Shown here one piece after another: positions 1-5,669 of a stretch of 6,668 nucleotides of DNA. The stretch's first letter is position 1. Each line of letters opens with the position of its first letter. A program made the position numbers and the translations under genes. The DNA lies in assembly GCA_900771065.1 (NCBI GenBank), contig CAAGMP010000119.1:1-6668 (forward strand), given 5' to 3'. The notes beneath the pieces were generated by a model. The model saw only the letters and a list, made by a program, of their open reading frames with translations. It had not been told where the DNA came from and searched no databases. The stretch is from an uncultured Acinetobacter sp. Its GTDB lineage: Bacteria > Pseudomonadota > Gammaproteobacteria > Pseudomonadales > Moraxellaceae.

Positions 1-418
1 GCGCTGTAACACGTTTAACTTCACATTGTGTTTTTATTTCCACTAATTTGGTTTTAGCACATTCTTGTTCAAGCATTGACAATATTTCTTTCGAGCCTTT
101 TAGTGTAAAAAGTTGCCCATGTTTACGTTCTTCATATTCAATGCCATATTCACAAACCAAGCCAATAAAATCCCAATTGGTATAGCGACTTAACGCAGAA
201 ATGACAAAATGTGGATTGTGTGAAATATAGTTCTCAGGCTCAACATATAAATTGGTAAAATTACATTTTCCACCGCCTGACATCAGAATTTTTTTACCAA
301 TTTTATTTGCTTTTTCAATAATTAAAACGTGTTTACCTTGTTCTGCGGCAAATTTTGCTGCCATTAAACCAGATGCCCCTGCACCAATAATTACAACGTC
401 ATACTGATTTTTTGACAT
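1..418 (-). CDS. HI0933/BaiN-type NAD(P)/FAD-dependent oxidoreductase, 3'-truncated by window edge
   Basis: Only the first 139 residues are present; members of this family are roughly 390-400 residues, so about two thirds lie beyond base 1. The start is the ATG at 418-416, with a short GGA-type ribosome site at 427-429. The N-terminus is a Rossmann FAD-binding strand-loop-helix with IGAGASGL at residues 11-18 and an acidic residue (E36) ending the second strand. The block KILMSGGGKCNFTN at residues 43-56 is the hallmark of the HI0933/TIGR00275 flavoprotein family (YhiN, BaiN, RdsA relatives). Family members are often annotated as aminoacetone oxidase or TIGR00275 family, but the physiological substrate of most is unknown, so I assign none. 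It starts 15 bases after the stop of the PLP enzyme gene and is probably cotranscribed with it. The protein should be cytosolic. The family call is strong; the function is open. Confidence 0.9.
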   Translation of the reverse strand, partial: MSKNQYDVVIIGAGASGLMAAKFAAEQGKHVLIIEKANKIGKKILMSGGGKCNFTNLYVEPENYISHNPHFVISALSRYTNWDFIGLVCEYGIEYEERKHGQLFTLKGSKEILSMLEQECAKTKLVEIKTQCEVKRVTA

Positions 419-433
419 GAATTGATCCGAAAA

Positions 434-1300
434 CTAAAACGATGATTCAATTTTACCTTGTAGCCCGCCAGTATGTAAGACCAAAATATTTTGGCTAGCT
501 GTTAACTGCTTGTTTTGAATTAAATCAAACAAACCAAACATCATTTTTGCTGTATAAATTTGCTCTAAAGGAATGGCATAATTTTTTTCAAATTCTTGAA
601 TAAATTTAAATAGTTGAGGATTAGTTTTGGCATAACCACCAAAGCAATAATCATCTAAAATTTTCCAGTTACGCTTTGATGTCGATTGTGCAACGTCATT
701 ATTTAAAAATTGACCTTTTAATGCTGAGAAACCTAAAACAAATTGTGATAATTGGCTTGCTTCAATTAAGCCTGTAATTGTTCCGCCTGTGCCTACAGCA
801 CAACAAATGAGGTCAAATTGTTGATCATTTGGTTTTAAAATTTCTTTACAGCCTTCAATTGCAAACTGATTTGTACCACCTTCAGGGATAATATAATAGT
901 CTGCATAATTTTGTTTTAACCAATTTTGAAAATGAATACTATTTTTTTCACGGTATTGTTCACGAGAAATAAATTGTAATTCCATGCCTAAATGGGTTGC
1001 GGTTGTCAAGGTCAAATTTGAAGAAGTATTTAGCTCTTCACCACGAATAAATCCTAAACTTTTAAAACCAAATTGCTGTGCTGCAAATGCAGTGGCTGCT
1101 ATATGGTTAGAATAAGCACCTCCAAAAGTTAAGATTTTTTGATAGCCTTGTTGTTTGGCTTGTAAAAAATTATATTTTAATTTAAAAAATTTATTACCCG
1201 AAATTTGTGGATGAATTAAATCGAGCCGTCGGATCGTTAAGCAAATATCTTGTACATAAATTTTTTGATCTATGATTTGTTCTGCAATACAATCAAACAT
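434..1300 (-). CDS. PLP-dependent enzyme, ACC deaminase/D-cysteine desulfhydrase family (short form)
   Basis: This encodes 288 residues of a fold-type II (tryptophan synthase beta-like) PLP enzyme. SGNKFFKLKY at residues 34-43 carries the predicted Schiff-base lysine K37. FGGAYSNHIAATA (59-71) matches the substrate-carboxylate and catalytic Ser-Asn loop, with S64 and N65. PEGGTNQFAIEG lies at 139-150. AVGTGGT (168-174) is the glycine-rich cradle for the PLP phosphate, and LHTGGLQG (275-282) is the C-terminal active-site segment. Characterised ACC deaminases and D-cysteine desulfhydrases are about 325-340 residues, so this belongs to the shorter bacterial branch, where deaminase versus D-amino-acid desulfhydrase activity cannot be told from sequence. 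I chose ATG 1300 because homologous proteins, as I recall them, begin close to MFD and the motif spacing fits. An in-frame TTG at 1318 would add six residues with no ribosome site. No strong Shine-Dalgarno is seen for 1300 either. It is divergent from the lipoprotein gene and leads into the flavoprotein gene. Confidence 0.88.
   Translation of the reverse strand: MFDCIAEQIIDQKIYVQDICLTIRRLDLIHPQISGNKFFKLKYNFLQAKQQGYQKILTFGGAYSNHIAATAFAAQQFGFKSLGFIRGEELNTSSNLTLTTATHLGMELQFISREQYREKNSIHFQNWLKQNYADYYIIPEGGTNQFAIEGCKEILKPNDQQFDLICCAVGTGGTITGLIEASQLSQFVLGFSALKGQFLNNDVAQSTSKRNWKILDDYCFGGYAKTNPQLFKFIQEFEKNYAIPLEQIYTAKMMFGLFDLIQNKQLTASQNILVLHTGGLQGKIESSF
1265..1293 (+). promoter_or_regulatory. Predicted sigma-70 promoter for the small lipoprotein gene
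   Basis: A -35 box TTGATC (1265-1270, 4 of 6 consensus) and a -10 box TACAAT (1288-1293, 5 of 6) are separated by exactly 17 bases. Transcription would start near 1300 and give a leader of about 38 bases before the ATG at 1339. The promoter sits wholly inside the first codons of the oppositely oriented PLP enzyme gene. It is predicted by eye in AT-rich DNA, so chance matches are possible, but it is the best-spaced pair near this gene. Confidence 0.5.
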
Positions 1301-1332
1301 ACAAAGACAATAAAACAATAAAATGGAGTACG

Positions 1333-1361
1333 ATCATAATGAAAAAAACGATTTTTGTGTT
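1333..1361 (-). promoter_or_regulatory. Possible promoter for the PLP enzyme-flavoprotein pair
   Basis: Reading the minus strand, a -10 box TATGAT (1338-1333, 5 of 6) is preceded at 17 bases by a weak -35 AACACA (1361-1356, 3 of 6). A start near 1326 would give a leader of about 25 bases to the ATG at 1300 and would leave the TTG at 1318 almost leaderless. It lies inside the start of the lipoprotein gene. The weak -35 keeps confidence low. Confidence 0.3.
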
Positions 1362-1482
1362 AGTACTTGCTGGATTTCTTGTCGCTTGTGAACAAGATTT
1401 GGTGACCAAAAAACCAAGAACCATGATTATTGCAGGTGTTCCTGCACATGATCATGATTATCAATTGAATGTGCAAAAATAA
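1339..1482 (+). CDS. Small predicted outer-membrane lipoprotein, 47 aa, unknown function
   Basis: This is a short gene: ATG at 1339, stop TAA at 1480-1482. A GGAG ribosome site at 1325-1328 lies 10 bases upstream. Residues 1-16 form a classic lipoprotein signal: basic MKK, a hydrophobic stretch, then the lipobox LVAC with the lipidated cysteine at C17. The residue after Cys is Glu rather than Asp, so the Lol +2 rule predicts outer-membrane sorting. The mature peptide is only 31 residues. It has a basic patch TKKPR (24-28), a hydrophobic MIIAGVP (30-36) and a His/Asp cluster AHDHDY (37-42). It does not look like entericidin, which is Gly/Ala-rich, and I do not recognise the family. Its own predicted promoter and a strong terminator make it a stand-alone transcription unit, and the intact signal, lipobox and ribosome site argue that it is a real gene. 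Confidence 0.8.
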   Translation: MKKTIFVLVLAGFLVACEQDLVTKKPRTMIIAGVPAHDHDYQLNVQK

Positions 1483-1499
1483 AAACACATTTTGAAGAT

Positions 1500-1528
1500 A
1501 AAAAATGCATCCGAAGATGCATTTTTTT
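1500..1528. terminator. Bidirectional intrinsic terminator between the lipoprotein gene and purN
   Basis: An 11-base inverted repeat (1501-1511 with 1516-1526) closes a 4-base loop. The core is ATGCATC/GATGCAT, flanked by A5 on one side and a T7 run (1522-1528) on the other, so it can terminate in both directions. On the minus strand the loop reads C(UUCG)G, the especially stable tetraloop common in Rho-independent terminators, and it begins immediately after the purN stop codon (1529-1527). On the plus strand it lies 18 bases after the lipoprotein stop. The structure is read directly from the sequence. Confidence 0.88.
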
Positions 1529-2156
1529 AAAACTGACAAAATTGAATGGGCTGTTTTAAAGGTTTTTGCCGATAAAATACACCTTGTTCAGTCATTTTCA
1601 TGTTTTGAGTACAAATCCATTCTACAACTTGCGGATAGATTAGATGTTCAAGTTGATGGACACGTTGTGCTAAAGTTTCCACAGTATCATGCTGTGCAAC
1701 TTTAAGTACACCTTGAGCAAGTGCTTGTCCTGCATCGAGTTCAGCAGTCACATAATGCACCGTACAGCCATGAAAAACATCACCTGTATTTAATACACGT
1801 TGATGCGTATACATGCCTTTATAATGTGGTAGCAAAGAAGGATGAATATTTAACATTTTTCCTTCCCATGCTTGTACAAATGGCGCACTTAAAATGCGCA
1901 TAAAGCCTGCTAAGATGACTAAATCAACTTGCCAATCAATAAGTTGTTGATGCATCGCTGCATCAACACTTTCTCGAGTTGGATATTGTTGATGTTCAAT
2001 GACAGCAGTCGCGATAGACGCATTTTTTGCGCGTTCAAGCGCGTAAGCATCGGCTTTATTTGAAATAACGCCAACGATTTTACCTGATAAATTGGCATCA
2101 ATCAGTGCTTGTAAGTTGCTACCACTGCCTGAAACTAAAACAGCTATTTTCATCAT
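1527..2156 (-). CDS. purN: Phosphoribosylglycinamide formyltransferase (GART)
   Basis: PurN transfers a formyl group from 10-formyltetrahydrofolate to GAR to make FGAR, the third step of de novo purine synthesis, in the cytosol. The product is 209 residues, the normal size for folate-dependent PurN (E. coli about 212). VLVSGSGSNLQAL (6-18) is the GAR phosphate-binding loop. VDLVILAGFMRIL (77-89) is the family strand and folate-site segment. NIHPSLLP (103-110) supplies catalytic N103 and H105, and HYVTAELDAG (134-143) supplies D141; these correspond to E. coli N106, H108 and D144. The ATG at 2156 overlaps the purM stop as ATGA. A second ATG at 2153 is also possible and gives a one-base overlap. 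There is no clear Shine-Dalgarno, so translation probably depends on coupling to purM. The gene ends directly at a UUCG-loop terminator. Confidence 0.97.
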   Translation of the reverse strand: MMKIAVLVSGSGSNLQALIDANLSGKIVGVISNKADAYALERAKNASIATAVIEHQQYPTRESVDAAMHQQLIDWQVDLVILAGFMRILSAPFVQAWEGKMLNIHPSLLPHYKGMYTHQRVLNTGDVFHGCTVHYVTAELDAGQALAQGVLKVAQHDTVETLAQRVHQLEHLIYPQVVEWICTQNMKMTEQGVFYRQKPLKQPIQFCQF

Positions 2157-3223
2157 GCAAAAATAACGCGAATTTTTTCATCTGCGCCTTCAACTGATTC
2201 GGCATTTTCTTGGATAAATCCAATTTGCCATGCTTTTTCACCTTGAGCGTTGAGTACATCAATCGTTTTTTGAGCATCGGCTGCATCAACCGCAATCACC
2301 ATACCAACGCCACAGTTGAATGTACGATACATTTCAAATTGTTCTACACCGCCTTCGCGTTGTAACAATTTAAATAATTCTGGCCATTCCCAAGATGATT
2401 CTTGAATGACTGCTTGTGCGCCATTTGGTAAAACACGTGGTAAATTACCTGGTAAACCACCACCTGTAATATGTGCCATAGCATGCACATCAACTTGTTT
2501 GCACAATTCAAGTACAGGCTTAACGTAAATGCGTGTTGGTTCCATTGCAGCATCTGCAAGTGGACGACCATCTACAATTTGATTTAAATCGACATTTTTA
2601 ACGTCTAAAATTTTACGTAAAAGAGAATAACCGTTTGAATGAGCACCTGAAGAAGCGACACCAATTAAAACATCACCTGATTTAACTTTTGAGCCATCAA
2701 TAATTTTACTTTCTTCAACTACACCAACAGCAAAACCAGCGAGGTCGTAATCTTCACCTTCATACATACCCGGCATTTCAGCAGTTTCACCGCCTACAAG
2801 GGCACAACCTGCTAATTCACAGCCTTTGCCAATACCAGTCACTACATTGGCAGCAACATCGACATTTAAATGACCAGTTGCATAATAATCTAAGAAAAAT
2901 AATGGTTCTGCACCACAAACCAATAAATCGTTTACACACATAGCGACAAGGTCTTGACCAATAGTGTCATGACGATTTAAGTTTAGGGCTAAACGTAACT
3001 TTGTACCTACACCATCTGTGCCAGATACTAAAACAGGTTCTTCATAACCTTTAGGAATTTTACAAAGTGCGCCAAAGCCACCAAGACCGCCCATTACTTC
3101 AGGACGAGTTGTGCGCTTAGCAACAGATTTGATACGATCGACTAACGCGTCGCCCGCTTCAATATCAACGCCAGCATCTTTATAGCTTAAACCAGTGTTT
3201 GGGGTAGAAGTTGAGTTGCTCAT
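2153..3223 (-). CDS. purM: Phosphoribosylformylglycinamidine cyclo-ligase (AIR synthetase)
   Basis: PurM closes the imidazole ring: FGAM plus ATP gives AIR, the fifth step of purine synthesis, as a cytosolic homodimer. The product is 356 residues; E. coli PurM is about 345. Family blocks are all present: YKDAGVDIEAGDALVDRIK (14-32) at the N-terminus, VSGTDGVGTKLRLA (66-79), DLVAMCVNDLLVCGAEPLFF (91-110), LVGGETAEMPGMY (142-154), SSGAHSNGYSL (191-201) and HITGGGLPGNLPR (251-263). The start is ATG 3223, not the in-frame ATG 18 bases upstream at 3241, because a good GGAGA site (3237-3233, 9-base spacing) sits inside that extension. It is the first gene of the purMN operon and overlaps purN by 4 bases. 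Confidence 0.98.
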   Translation of the reverse strand: MSNSTSTPNTGLSYKDAGVDIEAGDALVDRIKSVAKRTTRPEVMGGLGGFGALCKIPKGYEEPVLVSGTDGVGTKLRLALNLNRHDTIGQDLVAMCVNDLLVCGAEPLFFLDYYATGHLNVDVAANVVTGIGKGCELAGCALVGGETAEMPGMYEGEDYDLAGFAVGVVEESKIIDGSKVKSGDVLIGVASSGAHSNGYSLLRKILDVKNVDLNQIVDGRPLADAAMEPTRIYVKPVLELCKQVDVHAMAHITGGGLPGNLPRVLPNGAQAVIQESSWEWPELFKLLQREGGVEQFEMYRTFNCGVGMVIAVDAADAQKTIDVLNAQGEKAWQIGFIQENAESVEGADEKIRVIFA

Positions 3224-3251
3224 ATAGTGAAGTCTCCGCATTCGCGAGCAG

Positions 3252-3257
3252 ATTATA
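3252..3257 (-). promoter_or_regulatory. Predicted -10 element of the purMN promoter
   Basis: The minus strand reads a perfect TATAAT at 3257-3252. Transcription would begin near 3245, giving a leader of only about 20 bases that contains the GGAGA ribosome site. At 17 bases upstream the -35 hexamer is CATAAG (3280-3275), a very poor match, and there is no TG extension, so activation or another sequence may be needed. No match to the E. coli PurR operator is visible in the 137-base intergenic region 3224-3360, which otherwise holds only AT-rich sequence and the ribosome site of the divergent gene. Confidence 0.5.
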
Positions 3258-3360
3258 CCTGAATATACGAAACTCTTATGTTATTTCTAGATGAAAATGC
3301 TATCTTTATGAAAATATTTTGCTTTATATTCTAAATAATCACACAAAAGGCGAATCACTT

Positions 3361-4548
3361 ATGGTGGATCATACTTTGCGTCGTATTTTTATCCTTGCCG
3401 CAATAGTGGGTTTAATTTGGATTTTATATTTATTAAAACCAGTTTTGTTGCCGTTTCTAGGCGCATTTATGATTGCTTATTTATTTAGTCCTTTAGTCAA
3501 TAAAATGAGTCACCTTGGAATACCGCGCTGGTTAGCGATTACTTTTGTATTCCTCGGTATTGCAATGGTTGTAATTTGGGCGGTTTCATATTTAGTACCT
3601 TTAATTTGGCAACAGTTAATGTATGCCAAATCGAATATTCCAGATGCAATCCGTTGGGTGAATTATCAATTTTTACCTTGGTTGTCGCATACTTTTGACT
3701 TAGTGCCAATGGAAATTGACACAGAACAAATTTCAACCAATATCATGAACTATATTCAAGCCAATTATGGTGCTGAAGGCATTCAATCTGCGCTATTACG
3801 AGTAGCACAATCTGGGTTAAATTTTATTCAAATTGGTGGCACAATTGTTTTAATTCCTGTCATTACTTTTTATTTTTTACTCGATTGGGAACGAATTTTA
3901 GAACGTTGGCATCGTCTTATTCCACGTCCATATGAAAAATCGACGGTGCAAATTATTACTGAATGTCATCAAATTTTAGGGGCATTTGTTAAAGGGCAAT
4001 TTTTAGTCATGTTTTTACTCGGTCTAATTTATGCTGTCGGTTTGCAACTTATTGGTTTAGAAGTGGGCTTAATTATTGGCATGGTAGCAGGTTTAGCCAG
4101 TATTATTCCGTATTTAGGTTTTGCCGTTGGAATTATTTCAGCTGTAATTGCGACTTTTTTCCAATTTGGTTTAGATTGGATGCAACTCTTTTTGGTTGGT
4201 GTGGTCTTTTTGATTGGACAAGTTTCAGAAGGTTATGTTTTACAACCTTTTTTACTTGGAGATAAAATTGGTTTATCGCCTGTTGCTGTTGTTTTTGCGG
4301 TATTAGCAGGGGCACATTTAGGTGGTTTTATTGGAATGTTAATTGCGCTGCCTGTTGCTGCGGTGTTGGTGGTGTTGCTGCGTCATTTACGTAATTTCTA
4401 TGAAAGAACCAATATTTATGGTGCACAAAATGCAGTGATTGAAATGCAACCCAATGTTGACATAGATTTAGTCGTTCATGATGCAAAAGATAAACAGCAA
4501 CAAACTGAAAAATCAAGTAAAATAGAACCACTTGATAATAATGACTAA
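3361..4548 (+). CDS. perM: AI-2E family (PF01594) transporter, PerM-like permease
   Basis: The product is 395 residues with about eight predicted membrane segments: near 8-25, 27-44, 58-80, 155-175, 205-232, 235-263, 268-290 and 307-342. A polar, probably extracytoplasmic region lies between the third and fourth (about 81-150). Family signatures are clear: IIPYLGFAVG at 248-257 and E290-GYVLQPFLLGDKIGLSP at 291-307. The C-terminal tail (about 343-395) is hydrophilic and charged, probably cytoplasmic and partly disordered. E. coli PerM/YfgO is the closest well-known relative. Some members export autoinducer-2 and others act as Na+/H+ antiporters, so the substrate is unknown. I place the start at ATG 3361, with AAAGG at 3346-3350 upstream; an in-frame TTG at 3319 adds a polar leader and is unlikely. 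No convincing promoter was found, though TATATT at 3325-3330 is a possible -10. hda follows after 18 bases and is probably cotranscribed. Confidence 0.93.
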   Translation: MVDHTLRRIFILAAIVGLIWILYLLKPVLLPFLGAFMIAYLFSPLVNKMSHLGIPRWLAITFVFLGIAMVVIWAVSYLVPLIWQQLMYAKSNIPDAIRWVNYQFLPWLSHTFDLVPMEIDTEQISTNIMNYIQANYGAEGIQSALLRVAQSGLNFIQIGGTIVLIPVITFYFLLDWERILERWHRLIPRPYEKSTVQIITECHQILGAFVKGQFLVMFLLGLIYAVGLQLIGLEVGLIIGMVAGLASIIPYLGFAVGIISAVIATFFQFGLDWMQLFLVGVVFLIGQVSEGYVLQPFLLGDKIGLSPVAVVFAVLAGAHLGGFIGMLIALPVAAVLVVLLRHLRNFYERTNIYGAQNAVIEMQPNVDIDLVVHDAKDKQQQTEKSSKIEPLDNND

Positions 4549-4566
4549 GTTTTAGAGTAATTTATT

Positions 4567-5271
4567 ATGCGTCAACTGCAACTCGATATTGAACCGCAAC
4601 TCGATGCCCGAATTAGTGATTTTTCGGGACCAAGTTGGGAGCACATTATTGATGCAGTTCGTCAATTACATGCAGGTTTATTGAATCGTTTTTATATTTA
4701 TGGCGGTGCAGGGACAGGAAAAAGTCATTTATTATCTGCTATTTGTGAGTCATATTTAGAAATTGGTAAAACCGCAATTCAGGTTTCACTATTAGAATTA
4801 CTCGATGCACCAACGGAAGCAATCATTGCATTAGATCAATATGATTTGGTTGCTTTAGATGATATTGAGGCAATTAGCGGTGTGCCACATTGGCAGCGCG
4901 CGGTTTTTCATTTAATTAATTATAATAATGAAATGGGAGGACAATTGGTATTTTCGTCCCGTGTTGCACCCATTGAATTAAAATTAGAATTACCTGATTT
5001 ACAATCACGTTTAACCCAAGCTGTCAGTGTTAAAGTGCCAAATGGTAGTTTATTTGCTGATCGTTATGCGTTATTACATTCTGTTTTAGAACGTAAAGGG
5101 GTGCATATTGACCAGCAAATTATAGATTATCTGCTTTCCAATGGACCTTATCAAACCGCAGCATTATTATTGTTAATTGAAAAGTTGATTCAGTTATTAA
5201 AAGGAAACCGTACCAAATTGACCAATGCCAATTTAAGGCAAATTTATGCCTTAATTGATGAATATCATTAA
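4567..5271 (+). CDS. hda: DnaA regulatory inactivator Hda (DnaA-homologous AAA+ protein)
   Basis: With the DNA-loaded sliding clamp, Hda stimulates ATP hydrolysis by DnaA and so prevents re-initiation of replication. The product is 234 residues, the family size, and equals a DnaA AAA+ domain without the DNA-binding domain. The N-terminal QLQLDI (3-8) fits the clamp-binding peptide (QLSLPL in E. coli). Walker A is GGAGTGKSH (46-54) and Walker B is LVALDDIEAI (94-103). Sensor 1 lies near VFSSR (128-132). The arginine-finger box is LPDLQSRL (142-149), with R148. The sensor-2 region, about 192-206, contains no arginine. The start is the ATG at 4567, 18 bases after perM, with only a weak GAG ribosome site at 4555-4557, so it may rely on readthrough from perM. 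Its stop codon overlaps the stop of the convergent DUF3106 gene by 4 bases. Confidence 0.95.
   Translation: MRQLQLDIEPQLDARISDFSGPSWEHIIDAVRQLHAGLLNRFYIYGGAGTGKSHLLSAICESYLEIGKTAIQVSLLELLDAPTEAIIALDQYDLVALDDIEAISGVPHWQRAVFHLINYNNEMGGQLVFSSRVAPIELKLELPDLQSRLTQAVSVKVPNGSLFADRYALLHSVLERKGVHIDQQIIDYLLSNGPYQTAALLLLIEKLIQLLKGNRTKLTNANLRQIYALIDEYH
5233..5254. repeat. Perfect 8-bp inverted repeat near the convergent 3' ends
   Basis: TTAAGGCA (5233-5240) and TGCCTTAA (5247-5254) form a perfect hairpin with a 6-base loop inside the last codons of hda. On the minus strand it begins 14 bases after the DUF3106 stop codon, a typical place for a 3'-end hairpin. There is no T-run on either side, so it is not a standard intrinsic terminator. 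It shares bases 5251-5254 with the next inverted repeat, so the two cannot form fully together. Confidence 0.55.
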
Positions 5272-5275
5272 TTAA
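5251..5275. repeat. 11-bp inverted repeat spanning the overlapping stop codons of hda and the DUF3106 gene
   Basis: TTAATTGATGA (5251-5261) pairs with TCATTAATTAA (5265-5275) around a 3-base loop. On the plus-strand RNA all 11 positions pair if one G.U is allowed; on the minus-strand RNA that position is an A.C mismatch. The stem contains both stop codons (hda TAA 5269-5271; DUF3106 TTA/TAA 5268-5270). It is AT-rich, so stability is modest. It may mark or stabilise 3' ends where two convergent genes leave no room for a terminator; this role is inference. Confidence 0.45.
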
Positions 5276-5669
5276 TGGCAATACCATATTTTTGTAGATA
5301 ACTTTCACGAATTTCACGGCGTTCATTGACTGAAGCATTTTTCAATTTTGTTGCCAATTCTTTTCGATCTTGTGTGCTCATTTTTTGCCAAATTTCACGC
5401 AATTGTTGTTGTTCTTGTTCAGATAATTGCATAAACCAGTCTAAACGTTGTTGTAATTCAGTTTGTTCCGTCGGTGGCAATTCTTTCATAGATTGATAAC
5501 GCTGAATTAAAACTTTCTGTTCTTGTTCCGACAAATTTTCCCAACTTTCATTTTCAGCTGTATTTTTATTATTGGTGCTAAATAAATTTAGTCGTTCAAA
5601 TCCCGCAAAACTCGTTTGTAGTAAAACAATAAAAGTACAAACAGTTAAAATAGAACGATTAACTATCAT
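5268..5669 (-). CDS. DUF3106-type secreted helical-repeat protein
   Basis: I choose ATG 5669 (133 residues) because GAGG at 5682-5679 lies 9 bases upstream. The in-frame ATG at 5684 overlaps that site and would add five residues. Residues 1-22 look like a Sec signal peptide (N-terminal R5, hydrophobic core, likely cleavage after SFA, before G23), so the mature protein is periplasmic. The rest is hydrophilic helix rich in Gln and Glu. It has about five degenerate units starting near residues 46, 64, 82, 97 and 112, each following roughly x-S/P-x-x-E/D-Q/R-x-x-L/I. This style matches DUF3106 and loosely recalls the LTxxQ helices of CpxP/ZraP-like proteins. The mature part has no Cys or His, so metal sensing through those residues is excluded. 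It is the third gene of the sigma operon, overlapping the second by 11 bases, and may modulate envelope signalling. Confidence 0.82.
   Translation of the reverse strand: MIVNRSILTVCTFIVLLQTSFAGFERLNLFSTNNKNTAENESWENLSEQEQKVLIQRYQSMKELPPTEQTELQQRLDWFMQLSEQEQQQLREIWQKMSTQDRKELATKLKNASVNERREIRESYLQKYGIAIN

Noticed and set aside
1301..1318. TTG start at 1318 for the PLP enzyme
   Set aside because: It adds a Cys-rich FYCLC leader with no ribosome site and overlaps the likely transcription start; ATG 1300 fits better.
1339..1482. Lipoprotein as an entericidin or lysis-type toxin
   Set aside because: Length and lipobox fit, but the mature peptide lacks the Gly/Ala-rich helix, and there is no paired second gene.
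1505..1903. Two plus-strand open frames (1505-1705 and 1721-1903) opposite purN
   Set aside because: They lie antisense to a fully conserved purN, have no ribosome site or recognisable protein features, and the first starts inside the terminator hairpin.
2344..2571. Minus-strand open frame inside purM in another frame
   Set aside because: It overlaps conserved purM coding sequence and has no independent support; the same applies to frames at 1919-2101, 3539-3736, 4133-4315, 4328-4531 and 5120-5338.
3291..3315. Direct repeat ATGAAAAT (3291-3298 and 3308-3315) between purM and perM as a regulator site
   Set aside because: Eight AT-rich bases repeated once in AT-rich DNA are expected by chance, and there is no palindrome.
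5275..5293. ATGG/CCAT hairpin followed by T5 as an hda terminator
   Set aside because: A 4-bp stem with a short interrupted T-run is too weak to call a terminator, and it lies inside DUF3106 coding sequence.
5268..5669. DUF3106 protein as a CpxP/ZraP/CnrX-type metal sensor
   Set aside because: The mature part contains no His or Cys, and LTxxQ motifs are not exact, so only the general helical style is shared.
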